Part shown: one piece after another, positions 32,412-41,632 of the stretch
Layout: each line of letters opens with the position of its first letter
How positions within the stretch are numbered: the stretch's first letter is position 1
Assembly (NCBI GenBank): GCA_025057645.1
Contig: JANXBJ010000007.1
Location: forward strand, 1 to 46,663
From: Anaerolineales bacterium
GTDB lineage: Bacteria > Chloroflexota > Anaerolineae > Anaerolineales > UBA4823
Length of the DNA: 46,663 bases
Reading direction: 5' to 3'
Notes under the pieces: generated by a model
The model's input: the letters and a program-made list of their open reading frames with translations, nothing else
Told to the model about the DNA's origin: nothing
Databases searched by the model: none
Translations under genes and position numbers: made by a program

Positions 32412-34469
32412 CGGTGGTGCGGAAAGACGCCTTTCTCCGATTCGATTATCCCTATTCATGGTGGTTGTAGGGACAATTTTTTCGCTTTACACCCTCCGTC
32501 TCTTCTCCCTGCAGATTTTGCAAGTGAAAGATTGGGTAGCGCGGGCCGAAGAGAACCGAGTTGAAGTGCTCAATCTGCCAGCCATGCGGGGGATTATTGT
32601 TGACCGCAATGGAATTGTGTTGGCCCGTAACATCCCCTCCTTCAATGTGGTTATCACTGCTGCAAACCTGCCGGACGATCCCGGAGAAGTGCAGGAAATT
32701 TACCGCCAGCTCTCTGCACTGATCGATGTCCCCGTAAACCTGAACCAGATCACCCCGGAGAATCCATACGTGCCTTGCTTCTCCGAGCACGGCATCGCCC
32801 AAATCGCCGAATACGGCCGCTCCTCGACGCCTTACCAACCCGTGCGTGTGAAATGCGATATTCCCGAACAGATCGCCCGCATCATTCAGGAAAGGTCAGT
32901 AGATTGGCCCGGGGTCTCGGTCGAAATCGAACCTATTCGCGACTACCCAACCGGTTCACTCACCGCTTCCATCATCGGATTTTTAGGCCCGATCCCGGCT
33001 AACCAAGAAGAAGAATATAGGGATTTGTGCCCAATCGCGATAAAGTTGGCTACGCCGGCCTGGAGTTGCAGTTTCAGGATCTCTTGGCAGGGAAAAACGG
33101 GTCTTGGAAAGTCGAGGTCGATGTGGCGGGCAAGGTGGTTCGCGGTTTAGAACCTCCGGTGAATCCCATTCCGGGAGCGAATCTGCGCCTCACCATCGAC
33201 ACCCGCCTCCAACAGGCGATGACGGCGATCCTGATCGGTGAGATCGACTTTTGGAATCGCCATCTGAACACAATTCGCTCTACAAGCGGGGTGGTGATCG
33301 CCATGAACCCCAAGACGGGCGAAATTCTGGGCATGGTCTCTTACCCAACCTACGAAAATAACCGTATGGCACGCTTTATCCCCGCCTATTATTACAATCA
33401 ACTGATCAACGACCCCGCCAATCCTCTGTTGAATCACGCTGTTGGAGATGTCCTGCCGGCGGGTTCCGTGTTTAAGTTGGTCACTGCAGTAGGCGCTCTG
33501 AATGAAGGCGTAGTCACGCCCGACCAGATTATCTCTACGCCGCCTAAAATTACCGTCACTGAGAGGTACTATGCAAACGACCCCGGACGAGAACGAGAGT
33601 TTGTGGACTGGAACAAAGCTGGTTTTGGGCAATTGGACTTTCTAGGCGGGATAGCTAACTCTAGTAATGTATATTTCTACAAACTCGGCGGCGGATACCG
33701 AGATGAGGTACCGGTCGGGTTAGGAATTTGCCGTCTAGGGACTTATGCCCGTGCCCTAGGATACGGGGAGTATCCCGGTATTGAGCTGCCAGACGAAGAG
33801 AAAGGGTTGATTCCCGACCCCAAGTGGAAACGCATTGCTCATGGAGAGGGATGGTCAACCGGGGATACGTATATCGCTAGTGTCGGGCAGGGGTATGTCC
33901 TAGCAACGCCCTTGCAAGTACTCATGTCTGCAGCAACTATTGCTAACGACGGCAAGCTGATGAAGCCTACCCTGATCCGCGAGATCACCGATGCCCAGGG
34001 CAACGTCATTCAACCCTTTACCCCGGTAATGCGTTGGGACCTGACCCAGGACGCCGTAATCCAAGAGTTTTATGACACTACCATCCGAGGTTGTGAACCC
34101 ATTGAAGGTCGAACGAAAACCGTCCAGCCTTGGGTGATCGAGAAAGTCCAAGAGGGGATGCGCCGCGCAGTAACCGATGGTACCCTTGCACGCGAGTTCC
34201 AAAACGTGACCATCCCCGTCGCTGGAAAGACCGGGACCGCAGAATACTGCGATCAGTACGCCAATGCAAAGAACTTGTGCATTCCGGGCAACTGGCCCTC
34301 TCATGCCTGGACCGTAGCATATGCCCCATATGAGGACCCAGAGATCGCAGTTGTGGCCTTTGTCTATAACGGCGGTGAAGGAGCGTCCGTAGCTGGACCG
34401 ATTGTCCGGCAGGTCATTGAGGCCTACTTCGAGCTGAAACGCATTGACGCTGAGCTTGGAGCACCGTAG
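32401..34469 (+). pseudogene. mrdA: Penicillin-binding protein 2 (mrdA), frameshifted as given
   Basis: The ATG at 32401 (AGGAG at 32389-32393) opens a frame with an N-terminal transmembrane helix and the PBP dimerisation domain, continuing correctly to EEEYRD at about 33024. Homology then continues in another frame as GFVPNRDKVGYAGLELQF from 33021 onward to the TAG at 34469, through the transpeptidase motifs SxxK (PAGSVFKLV), SSN (NSSNVYFY) and KTG (AGKTGTAEY). All catalytic motifs are intact. A single missing G in the run at 33020-33022 would restore one continuous PBP2 of about 690 residues. It may be a real mutation or a sequencing or assembly error. PBP2 cross-links elongation peptidoglycan with RodA and is normally essential in rods, which favours an error. 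Confidence 0.88.
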
Positions 34470-34483
34470 GGTTCGAGTATAAT
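34456..34483 (+). promoter_or_regulatory. Promoter of the min-rodA operon
   Basis: A -35 TTGGAG (34456-34461), a 16-bp spacer and a consensus -10 TATAAT (34478-34483) overlap the end of mrdA. The expected start is near 34490, about 65 bases before minC. It would let the min operon be expressed separately from mre. Confidence 0.65.
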
Positions 34484-34554
34484 TGAAGCAGAGAGCCTCT
34501 CCAACTCTCGCAGAAGCGGAGAACAAAAGATCTCTCTTCTACTGAGCAACGATC

Positions 34555-35223
34555 ATGATTAGGGTTAAGGGTATCCGCGAAGGGTTGTTGTTTCTGCTTG
34601 AAGAGGGGAATTGGGAAGAGAATCGCCGCTATCTGCTCAAACTGGTCGAAGAGAGAGAAGCCTTTTGGAGAGGAGCGCAAGTGGCTTTGGATAGCCGCAG
34701 TGTAGTTCTCTGTGAAGAGGAAATCCTTGCCCTCAAGGACTACCTAAGCCAGCGCGGCCTGACACTTTGGGCCGTATTAAGCGACTCGCCTTCAACGCAA
34801 CTTGCTGCTCAAAAGCTCGGCTTGGCAACCCGTCTGAACCGCCCTCCGAAAGACAAAGTGCCCTCTCTTAGCACCATCGTTCATGACGGAGAAGAAGCGC
34901 TGCTAATCAATAAAACCTTACGCTCGGGCTACCGGGTTGAATATGCCGGCCACGTGGTTGTGCTCGGGGACGTCAACCCCGGGGCAGAGATCATCGCCTC
35001 GGGGAGCATCATGGTCTGGGGTCGCTTGCGCGGCGTCGCTCATGCCGGAGCCGAGGGAAACACGCAAGCCATCGTCTGCGCCCTCGACCTCCAGCCCACT
35101 CAATTGCGCATCGCCGGCCAAATTGCCCTTACCCCACAGCGCAAGGGGAAGCCTCAGCCCGAGGTCGTTCGCTTGCAGAATGGGCAATTGGTTGCGCAAC
35201 CTTGGAACGCAAAAGATCGGTGA
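34555..35223 (+). CDS. minC: Septum site-determining protein MinC
   Basis: The protein has 222 residues. A weakly conserved N-terminal FtsZ-inhibiting domain is followed by the C-terminal MinC beta-helix (RSGYRVEYAGHVVVLGDVNPGAE, then GSIMVWGRLRGVAHAGAEGN). MinC blocks FtsZ ring assembly away from midcell when recruited by MinD. The start has no clear Shine-Dalgarno; ATG 34555 is the first in frame before conserved sequence. It is 8 bp from minD. Confidence 0.93.
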   Translation: MIRVKGIREGLLFLLEEGNWEENRRYLLKLVEEREAFWRGAQVALDSRSVVLCEEEILALKDYLSQRGLTLWAVLSDSPSTQLAAQKLGLATRLNRPPKDKVPSLSTIVHDGEEALLINKTLRSGYRVEYAGHVVVLGDVNPGAEIIASGSIMVWGRLRGVAHAGAEGNTQAIVCALDLQPTQLRIAGQIALTPQRKGKPQPEVVRLQNGQLVAQPWNAKDR

Positions 35224-35231
35224 GGACCTGT

Positions 35232-36038
35232 ATGCCAGCAAAAGTAGTCACCATTACTTCCGGCAAGGGTGGGGTGGGAAAAACCACCGCCACCGCGAAC
35301 ATCGCTGCGGCTCTAGCTTCTCTCGGGGCTAAAGTTGTATGTATCGATGCAGATATCGGACTGCGCAACCTAGACGTTGTCCTCGGCCTTGAAAATCGCA
35401 TCGTCTATGATTTGGTGGACGTGGTAGAAGGGCGCTGTCGGCTGCGCCAAGCGATGATCCGCGACAAGCGACTGCCCGAGTTATACCTGATTCCGGCGGC
35501 CCAAACGCGTGACAAGAGCGCGGTTTCCCCGAGTGACATGGTGCGCCTCTGCGATGAGTTGCGCCCCGATTTTGAATGGGTTTTCATCGACTCGCCGGCG
35601 GGGATCGAACGCGGCTTCCGCAATGCCATTGCTCCGGCGGACTTAACCATCGTGATCACCAATCCCGAGGTCTCTGCCGTGCGCGATGCCGACCGAATCA
35701 TTGGCTTGATTGAGGCCGAGGAAAAAGGGCCTCCTCGTCTGATCATCAACCGTATCAAACTGGAGATGGTCAAGAAAGGCGATATGCTTTCGGCTGACGA
35801 CGTCTTGGAGTTGTTGGCTATAGACCTATTGGGTCTAATTCCCGAGGACGAAGAGGTGATTATCAGCACCAACCGCGGGGTGCCGGTGGCCCTAGATGGC
35901 AAAAGTCGGGCCGGGCAGGCCTTTCGCAATATTGCTGGCCGCCTCCGTGGCGAAGACATTCCCTTCACAGAGCTGGAAGATCACCAAGGGAGCTTCCTCG
36001 GCCAGCTCACCCGTTTCTTACGAAGAGGAGGCGGCTAG
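35232..36038 (+). CDS. minD: Septum site-determining ATPase MinD
   Basis: The protein has 268 residues from ATG 35232 (GAGG six bases upstream), so earlier in-frame starts are rejected. The deviant Walker A motif SGKGGVGKT is at 10-18, followed by VCIDADIGLRNLD and VFIDSPAGIERGF. The C-terminal amphipathic membrane-targeting helix (GSFLGQLTRFLRR) is present, so ATP-dependent membrane binding should work. It recruits MinC and is controlled by MinE, encoded next. Confidence 0.97.
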   Translation: MPAKVVTITSGKGGVGKTTATANIAAALASLGAKVVCIDADIGLRNLDVVLGLENRIVYDLVDVVEGRCRLRQAMIRDKRLPELYLIPAAQTRDKSAVSPSDMVRLCDELRPDFEWVFIDSPAGIERGFRNAIAPADLTIVITNPEVSAVRDADRIIGLIEAEEKGPPRLIINRIKLEMVKKGDMLSADDVLELLAIDLLGLIPEDEEVIISTNRGVPVALDGKSRAGQAFRNIAGRLRGEDIPFTELEDHQGSFLGQLTRFLRRGGG

Positions 36039-36042
36039 GCTT

Positions 36043-36312
36043 ATGGCCCAAATCATTGACCGCATTCTTAATCGCCAGCCCAGCTCTGCCCACCAAGCCA
36101 AGGAACGCATGAGACTGATCCTAGTGCACGACCGCACAAACCTTTCCTCCGAGATTCTCGAGAAACTTAAGGATGAACTTATCGGGGTAATCTCACGGCA
36201 CATTGAAGTGGACGAGAAAGGCGTGCGGATTGAGATTTCGCAACAGGGAAGAGAACAGCGCCTAATTGCGGATATTCCGCTACGGCCTGCTACTCGTAGG
36301 AGACTGGGATAG
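36043..36312 (+). CDS. minE: Cell division topological specificity factor MinE
   Basis: The protein has 89 residues. The N-terminal helix contains the MinD-interacting KERMRLILVHDRT segment, typical of MinE, and the C-terminal dimerisation domain (VISRHIEVDEKGVRIEI) follows. It confines MinCD to the poles. ATG 36043 is four bases after the minD stop; the longer upstream frame overlaps minD and is not conserved. Confidence 0.93.
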   Translation: MAQIIDRILNRQPSSAHQAKERMRLILVHDRTNLSSEILEKLKDELIGVISRHIEVDEKGVRIEISQQGREQRLIADIPLRPATRRRLG

Positions 36313-36318
36313 AACGCA

Positions 36319-37431
36319 ATGAAAGGGGTCAACTGGCGTCATTTCGATTTCTGGCTTCTCGGCGCCGTTGCCGTTCTGACTATTTTCGGCATTACCATGA
36401 TCCGCTCGGCGATCGCCGGAAATATTGAGTTACAGGAACTCAATCTGGTGAGACGCCAGCTTATCTTCGCCACACTGGGTTTCATCGTAGTGATCCTGAC
36501 TGCCTCAATTGACTATCACACGTGGTCGACTTTGAACCAAACAATGTATGTGGGGATGTGGATCCTCTTGGGGGTGCTTTTTGTGACGGGAGCAGTCTTC
36601 TTCGGGTCCGCCCGCTGGTTCGATACCGGGGTGATTCTGATCCAACCCTCAGAGTTGGCTAAAATCGTCATGATCTTGGTCTTGGCAGACTTCTTTTCGA
36701 AAAATCAGCACCGCCTAGGAGACCTGCGCGTGATCATGCAGAGCTTGATTCTGACCGTGGGAATCGTAATTTGGATTCTACTGCAGCCTAACCTCAGCAC
36801 TTCGATCGTGATTTTTGTCCTCTGGTTCGCTCTGCTCTTCGCTGCGGGTCTCCAACCCAAGCATCTTTTCCTTTTTATCGGTCTAGGTATTTTCGCCCCC
36901 ATTGTGAGCTTTCCGTTCCTAGTTGACTATCAGCGAGAGCGGATCATTAACTTCCTTTTCCCAGACCCTGAAGCACGTCACGGAGAAATTTACAACACCC
37001 AACAGGCTCTGATCAGTATCGGTTCTGGGGGGCTGTTTGGGAAAGGATACGGCCATGGCACACAGGTTCAGTTGCGGTTCTTGAAGGTGCGTCACTCGGA
37101 TTTTATCTTTTCCGCTATTGCCGAAGAATTCGGATTTGTAGGCACTGTCCTGATCCTCTTACTATTGCTTTTTGTCGTTTACCGATGCATCCGCGTTGCA
37201 CACCTTGCCCAAGACACCTTTGGGGGACTGATTGCTTACGGAGTAGCCACACTGATCGCCTTCCAAGCCATCGTCAATATCGGCGTCAATCTGAATTTGC
37301 TTCCTGCAACCGGCTTGACCTTGCCTTTTATCAGCTATGGAGGGAGTTCTCTCCTGTCTATCCTGCTTGGGATCGGACTGGTAGAGAGCGTTGCCCTCCG
37401 TCAAAATCCCCTTGAGTTCTCAACAGCCTAG
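36319..37431 (+). CDS. rodA: Peptidoglycan glycosyltransferase RodA (SEDS family)
   Basis: The protein has 370 residues with about ten transmembrane helices. SEDS hallmarks are present: QPSELAKI, RHSDFIFSAIAEEFGF and the C-terminal FISYGGSSLL. RodA polymerises lipid II during elongation, in partnership with PBP2 (mrdA upstream). Its placement in the min operon instead of next to mrdA is a variation on the usual mre-mrdA-rodA order. Confidence 0.95.
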   Translation: MKGVNWRHFDFWLLGAVAVLTIFGITMIRSAIAGNIELQELNLVRRQLIFATLGFIVVILTASIDYHTWSTLNQTMYVGMWILLGVLFVTGAVFFGSARWFDTGVILIQPSELAKIVMILVLADFFSKNQHRLGDLRVIMQSLILTVGIVIWILLQPNLSTSIVIFVLWFALLFAAGLQPKHLFLFIGLGIFAPIVSFPFLVDYQRERIINFLFPDPEARHGEIYNTQQALISIGSGGLFGKGYGHGTQVQLRFLKVRHSDFIFSAIAEEFGFVGTVLILLLLLFVVYRCIRVAHLAQDTFGGLIAYGVATLIAFQAIVNIGVNLNLLPATGLTLPFISYGGSSLLSILLGIGLVESVALRQNPLEFSTA

Positions 37432-37458
37432 TCTCAGTCGTTGTGGAGTCTATATAAT

Positions 37459-38964
37459 ATGGCGGAGAAACTACCTCCCGTTCGGGTACGCTTCGCTCCA
37501 TCCCCCACCGGAAGAACCCACCTCGGCAGCGGCCGCACTGCGCTCTATAACTATCTGCTTGCCCGCCAAACCGGCGGGCAGTTCATCCTGCGCATCGAAG
37601 ATACCGATCAGAAGCGATACGTGCCCGAAGCCGAGCAAGAACTGATCGAAAGCCTACGCTGGCTTGGCCTACAATGGGATGAGGGACCAGACGTGGGCGG
37701 CCCTTATGGGCCGTACCGCCAATCGGAACGAAAAGAAATCTATCTAGAATATGCAAAACAACTGATTGCGAGAGATAAAGCCTATTATTGCTTCTGCACC
37801 CCAGAACGTCTCGCTCGGTTACGGGAACAACAAATCCAAAACAAGCAACCAACAATGTATGATGGGCTCTGCCGTCGCCTGACCCCGGAAGATGCCTTGC
37901 GGCGCATTAAGCAGGGAGAGCCCTATGTGATCCGCTTCAAGACCCCGAAAGAGGGATTGATTACCGTGAGGGATTACTTGCGAGGAGAGATCACGGTCGA
38001 AAACCGCACGATTGACGATTACATCCTAGTCAAGTCAGATGGATGGGCGGTCTATCACCTTGCCGCCATGGTTGACGACCAGCTAATGCGCATCACCCAC
38101 GTCCTGCGTAGTTCAGAGTGGCTTTCGACCTTTCCGCTTCACGCTCACATCATCCGTGCTTTTGGCTGGCAGGAACCGGTTTTTGTTCATCTCTCCGTCT
38201 TCCTGAAACCCAGCGGAAAGGGGAAAATGAGCAAGCGAGACTCGGCTCAACTGCTCCAAGACGGTTATTCAATCTATATCAAAGACCTGGAACAACTGGG
38301 GTACCTGCCCGAAGCGGTAGTGAATTGGATTGCTCTCATGGGCTGGAGTTACGATGACAAGACCGAATTTTTCACCATGCAGGACTTGATCGAAAAGTTC
38401 AGTTTAGACCACCTGAATCCTTCTCCGGCGGCTATTAATTTCACAAAATTTGACCACTTCAATGGACTGCACATCCGCCACCTCAGTGTTGAGGATCTCG
38501 CTCGAAGGATTAAGCCCTTCTTAGTCAGAGCTGGTTTCGAGGTGGACGATCAGAAGCTTCTCCAAATCACCCCCGTTATCCAAGAACGGCTGGTGACCCT
38601 AGACGACGCTGTAGAGTTGGCCGGATTCTTTTTCCGCGAGCATCTAGAGTACGAACCTACCCTACTGATAGGCAAGGATATGACTGCAGCTCAATCCCTG
38701 AAAGCTCTGCAGGAAAGTTATCAGCTTTTGAGCGGTTTAGACTTCAACGACAAGGAACATTTAGAAGCCGCCCTCCGTTCTCTGGCAGAACAAATGGGAA
38801 TCAAAGCCGGGCAGCTCTTTGGCATTCTGCGCATTGCCGTCACCGGGAAGAGTGTCAGTCCGCCCTTGATTGAAAGCATGATCATTCTAGGCAAAGAGAA
38901 AGTCATGGAATGGCTTCAGACTGCGATCAAGCGTCTGGCAACCCTTGTTCAAGCAAATGCCTGA
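37459..38964 (+). CDS. gltX: Glutamyl-tRNA synthetase
   Basis: The protein has 501 residues. The class I motifs are FAPSPTGRTHLGSGRTAL (HLGS, the HIGH equivalent, at 21-24) and KMSKR at about 258. The RIEDTD segment that contacts ATP is present. ATG 37459 is preferred, with GGAG 10 bases upstream; the TTG at 37441 is not needed. Because a separate GlnRS is encoded nearby, this enzyme probably charges tRNA-Glu only (inference). Confidence 0.96.
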   Translation: MAEKLPPVRVRFAPSPTGRTHLGSGRTALYNYLLARQTGGQFILRIEDTDQKRYVPEAEQELIESLRWLGLQWDEGPDVGGPYGPYRQSERKEIYLEYAKQLIARDKAYYCFCTPERLARLREQQIQNKQPTMYDGLCRRLTPEDALRRIKQGEPYVIRFKTPKEGLITVRDYLRGEITVENRTIDDYILVKSDGWAVYHLAAMVDDQLMRITHVLRSSEWLSTFPLHAHIIRAFGWQEPVFVHLSVFLKPSGKGKMSKRDSAQLLQDGYSIYIKDLEQLGYLPEAVVNWIALMGWSYDDKTEFFTMQDLIEKFSLDHLNPSPAAINFTKFDHFNGLHIRHLSVEDLARRIKPFLVRAGFEVDDQKLLQITPVIQERLVTLDDAVELAGFFFREHLEYEPTLLIGKDMTAAQSLKALQESYQLLSGLDFNDKEHLEAALRSLAEQMGIKAGQLFGILRIAVTGKSVSPPLIESMIILGKEKVMEWLQTAIKRLATLVQANA

Positions 38965-39086
38965 GAGGCTCGCAACCTCTGAGGGACTCTGTGCTTGTCC
39001 CCACGATTCAGCACACCTCACCTCACTGCGATTTGCACCGAGCTAGGGTGCTTGGGTAAAAATGGTAAATCCGCTTTGGAGCGGTT

Positions 39087-39115
39087 TTGACGAAATCCCA
39101 ATTGCGTGGTAAAAT
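39087..39115 (+). promoter_or_regulatory. Promoter of the tRNA-Gln gene
   Basis: TTGACG (39087-39092), a 17-bp spacer and TAAAAT (39110-39115), the latter preceded by TGG as in an extended -10, form a near-ideal housekeeping sigma-factor promoter. The expected start is about 10 bases before the mature tRNA. Confidence 0.85.
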
Positions 39116-39130
39116 AGGAGCAAGGATGTT

Positions 39131-39201
39131 TGGGGGTTCGTCTAGCGGTAGGACAGCGGACTCTGGATCCGTATGCCGAGGTTCGAATCCTCGACCCCCA
39201 G
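39131..39201 (+). tRNA. tRNA-Gln (anticodon CTG)
   Basis: This 71-nt gene folds as a full cloverleaf. The acceptor TGGGGGT pairs with ACCCCCA; the D arm is GTCT/GGAC; the anticodon stem GCGGA/TCCGT has loop CTCTGGA with anticodon CTG at 39163-39165; and the T arm is CGAGG-TTCGAAT-CCTCG. The discriminator is G, and CCA is not encoded. It decodes CAG. It lies between gltX and glnS, which charge or discriminate this tRNA pair. Confidence 0.96.
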
Positions 39202-39203
39202 TA

Positions 39204-39240
39204 GCACAGGAGTGGAAAGCCTACTCCTGTGCCTCTTCTT
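39204..39240 (+). terminator. Terminator after the tRNA-Gln gene
   Basis: GCACAGGAGT (39204-39213) pairs perfectly with ACTCCTGTGC (39223-39232) around a 9-nt loop, followed by the pyrimidine tract CTCTTCTT. It begins two bases after the tRNA end. Confidence 0.8.
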
Positions 39241-39534
39241 CTAACATAGGCTGCCATCTGGGACGACTTTTACCTCTTGGAGATAAAGAATCTGCTTGTT
39301 GTAGAGCTTTGGCAAGCGCACTCCCTCCTCTTCATCGAACCCGCGCTGGGGCTCGCAGAAAAATTTCACCCGTATCTTCTCACCCTGATAGGCACCCAAG
39401 TCGACGTTCACCACATACCAGTCCCGTGAGCCACCGATAGCCCTGAGCCGATCCCAACGAGATGTAATCCCGGCTGAGCAACCAAGACCTAACATGGTAA
39501 TCTGGATCGGCATAGCACCCCACCTTACCGGCAT
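39241..39534 (-). CDS. Hypothetical 97-residue protein, possibly the C-terminal end of a decayed secreted protein
   Basis: An ATG at 39534 opens a 97-residue frame. DWYVVNVDLGAYQGEKIRVKF resembles the beta-sandwich repeats of secreted hydrolases (VDLSAYAGQ...IRF type), but I do not recognise a full domain. Upstream on the same strand, between this frame and the glnS stop, is a 35-codon frame (39706-39599) that reads like a signal peptide (QLGLGLFALSWAIF then VQAA) and ends in a stop, so the region may be a broken gene for a secreted protein. It may be expressed by read-through from glnS. Confidence 0.4.
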   Translation of the reverse strand: MPVRWGAMPIQITMLGLGCSAGITSRWDRLRAIGGSRDWYVVNVDLGAYQGEKIRVKFFCEPQRGFDEEEGVRLPKLYNKQILYLQEVKVVPDGSLC

Positions 39535-39721
39535 AGCAGGAATAGGGTGACAAGATCAAGCTAAAGTGATGCAAATAACACTTGGTGATCTCCACCTCTT
39601 ACTCTGAAGCAGCTTGGACGGGAGTCCTTATAGAGAAAATCGCCCAACTCAGAGCAAACAGTCCGAGACCGAGCTGAAAAATCCTCTGTTGGGTTTTCCG
39701 GTTCAATTCGTTCCCAAACGA

Positions 39722-41419
39722 TCAGGCTTGGTTCAAAGAGGCTTCAATTTTTGCCCAAGTGTCCTTCAGGGTGACGGTTCGGTTTAGCACGATGTGAGCT
39801 GGGCGAGAATCTTTGCTATCCAGACAGAAGTAGCCCTCTCGTTCTAGTTGGAAGCGATCTCCGGGTTTCGCATCGGCCAAACTGGGTTCGACCTTGCAAC
39901 CTTTTAGCACGATGAGCGAATTCGGGTTAACGTACTTCAGGAAATCTCCTTCTTCATCCTCCCCGAGCGGATTGGGCACTGTAAAAAGACGATCGTAAAG
40001 GCGCACTTCTGCGTCCAAGGCATGACGAGCAGAGACCCAGTGAATTGTTGCCTTGACCTTACGCCCATCAGGGGCAAACCCGCCTCGTGTCTCAGGATCG
40101 TACGTGCACCGCAACTCTATTACTTCGCCCTTCTCGTCCTTGACTACCTCTTCGCACCTGATGAAATAGCCGTAGCGCAAGCGCACTTCCCGGCCCGGGG
40201 CTAGGCGATAGTATTTCGGCGGTGGTTGCTCGCGGAAATCATCTCGGTCAATATAAAGCTCTCTGCAGAAAGGCACTAGCCGGGTGCCCATGCTTTCATC
40301 CTCGGGATTATTGACGCACTCGATCATTTCCACTCGGTCTTCGGGATAGTTGATCAGGGTCACCTTGAGAGGGTTTAGAACCCCCATGACGCGCGGGGCT
40401 ACCTTGTTGAGCACCTCGCGAATGCAAAACTCAAGTAGGGCGATGTCTACCACGCTTTCGTTCTTTGCGACCCCGATCCGCTGGCAGAACAACCGAATAG
40501 CCTCGGGAGGCACGCCGCGACGCCGCAACCCGGCGAGGGTCGGCATGCGGGGGTCATCCCAACCCGAAACATAGCCTTCTTTCACCAGCTGAAGCAGTTT
40601 TCGCTTGCTCATCACGGTATAGGAGAGGTTAAGACGAGCAAACTCGATCTGCTGCGGATGGTAGATTCCCAACTGATCGAGAAACCAATCGTAGAGCGGG
40701 CGGTGATCCTCAAATTCCAGTGTGCAGATCGAGTGAGTGATCCCCTCGATCGAATCCGAGATACAATGGGCATAGTCATACATTGGATAAATGCACCACT
40801 TATCCCCCACGTGGGGATGTGGCGTGTACTTGATGCGATACATGACCGGATCGCGCATATTAAGGTTAGGCGACTTCATGTCGATTTTAGCCCGTAACGT
40901 ACGCGAGCCTTCGGGAAACTCGCCGGCCCGCATACGTTGGAACAAATCCAAGTTCTCCTCCACCGAGCGGTTGCGGTAAGGACTTTCGACACCCGGCTCG
41001 GTCAAAGTGCCCCGCTGGACGCGCAGCTCCTCGGGAGAGAGATCGTCCACATAGGCCTTACCCATCTTGATCAATTGAATTGCATACTCATACAGTTGCT
41101 CAAAGTAGTCCGAGGCAAAAAACAAACGGTCACCCCAATCGTAGCCGAGCCAGCGCACGTCCTCCTTAATGGCCTCGATATATTCAACATCCTCTTTTTC
41201 CGGGTTAGTATCATCAAAGCGCAAATTACACAGCCCGTTAAATTCTTCGGCTATGCCGAAATTCAGCACGATGGATTTAGCATGCCCGATATGAAGGTAG
41301 CCGTTTGGTTCGGGTGGAAAGCGGGTGTGGACTCGACCCCCAAACCGGTTGCTCTCAATATCTTTCCGGATCATCTCGCGGATAAAATCAGTCCCCGTGG
41401 ACTTTTCGAAATCAGGCAT
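39722..41419 (-). CDS. glnS: Glutaminyl-tRNA synthetase
   Basis: The protein has 565 residues, close to the E. coli length. [15 protein letters not shown] gives the HIGH motif at 43-46, and [11 protein letters not shown] is the KMSKS equivalent. The C-terminal beta-barrel anticodon-binding domain is present to the end. It charges tRNA-Gln directly, so the indirect GatCAB route is not required for glutamine in this organism. GAGAGGTGGAGG precedes the ATG on the minus strand. Confidence 0.97.
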   Translation of the reverse strand: MPDFEKSTGTDFIREMIRKDIESNRFGGRVHTRFPPEPNGYLHIGHAKSIVLNFGIAEEFNGLCNLRFDDTNPEKEDVEYIEAIKEDVRWLGYDWGDRLFFASDYFEQLYEYAIQLIKMGKAYVDDLSPEELRVQRGTLTEPGVESPYRNRSVEENLDLFQRMRAGEFPEGSRTLRAKIDMKSPNLNMRDPVMYRIKYTPHPHVGDKWCIYPMYDYAHCISDSIEGITHSICTLEFEDHRPLYDWFLDQLGIYHPQQIEFARLNLSYTVMSKRKLLQLVKEGYVSGWDDPRMPTLAGLRRRGVPPEAIRLFCQRIGVAKNESVVDIALLEFCIREVLNKVAPRVMGVLNPLKVTLINYPEDRVEMIECVNNPEDESMGTRLVPFCRELYIDRDDFREQPPPKYYRLAPGREVRLRYGYFIRCEEVVKDEKGEVIELRCTYDPETRGGFAPDGRKVKATIHWVSARHALDAEVRLYDRLFTVPNPLGEDEEGDFLKYVNPNSLIVLKGCKVEPSLADAKPGDRFQLEREGYFCLDSKDSRPAHIVLNRTVTLKDTWAKIEASLNQA

Positions 41420-41457
41420 CCTCCACCTCTCCTCGGCAATATCTCATCAGCGGGTTG

Positions 41458-41486
41458 ATTATATGATAGCAGGAATGTTTTTTCAA
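41458..41486 (-). promoter_or_regulatory. Promoter of glnS
   Basis: On the minus strand TTGAAA (41486-41481), a 17-bp spacer and TATAAT (41463-41458) form a consensus promoter reading into glnS, with a start near 41451 and a leader of about 30 bases. Confidence 0.8.
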
Positions 41487-41632
41487 TATTGGATGACATT
41501 CATCCATTGGCAGGAGGAAAGTTTTCAGGCATAATTTTTTCATCGGGCTGGGGTAAGCGATGCTTTGCTGAGTTGTCGGGCAGATTGAGCGCCTGCGACG
41601 GCTTCAAGAATATCCAGGATAAGGAGATTGAA

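Noticed and set aside
33015-33035. Programmed -1 frameshift in mrdA
   Set aside because: No X-XXY-YYZ slippery heptamer or downstream stem is visible, and PBP2 is not known to use one. Loss of a base in a G run is simpler.
37453-37458. TATAAT directly before the gltX ATG as a promoter
   Set aside because: Transcription would start inside the gene, downstream of the required start codon, and there is no -35. It is probably chance AT-richness.
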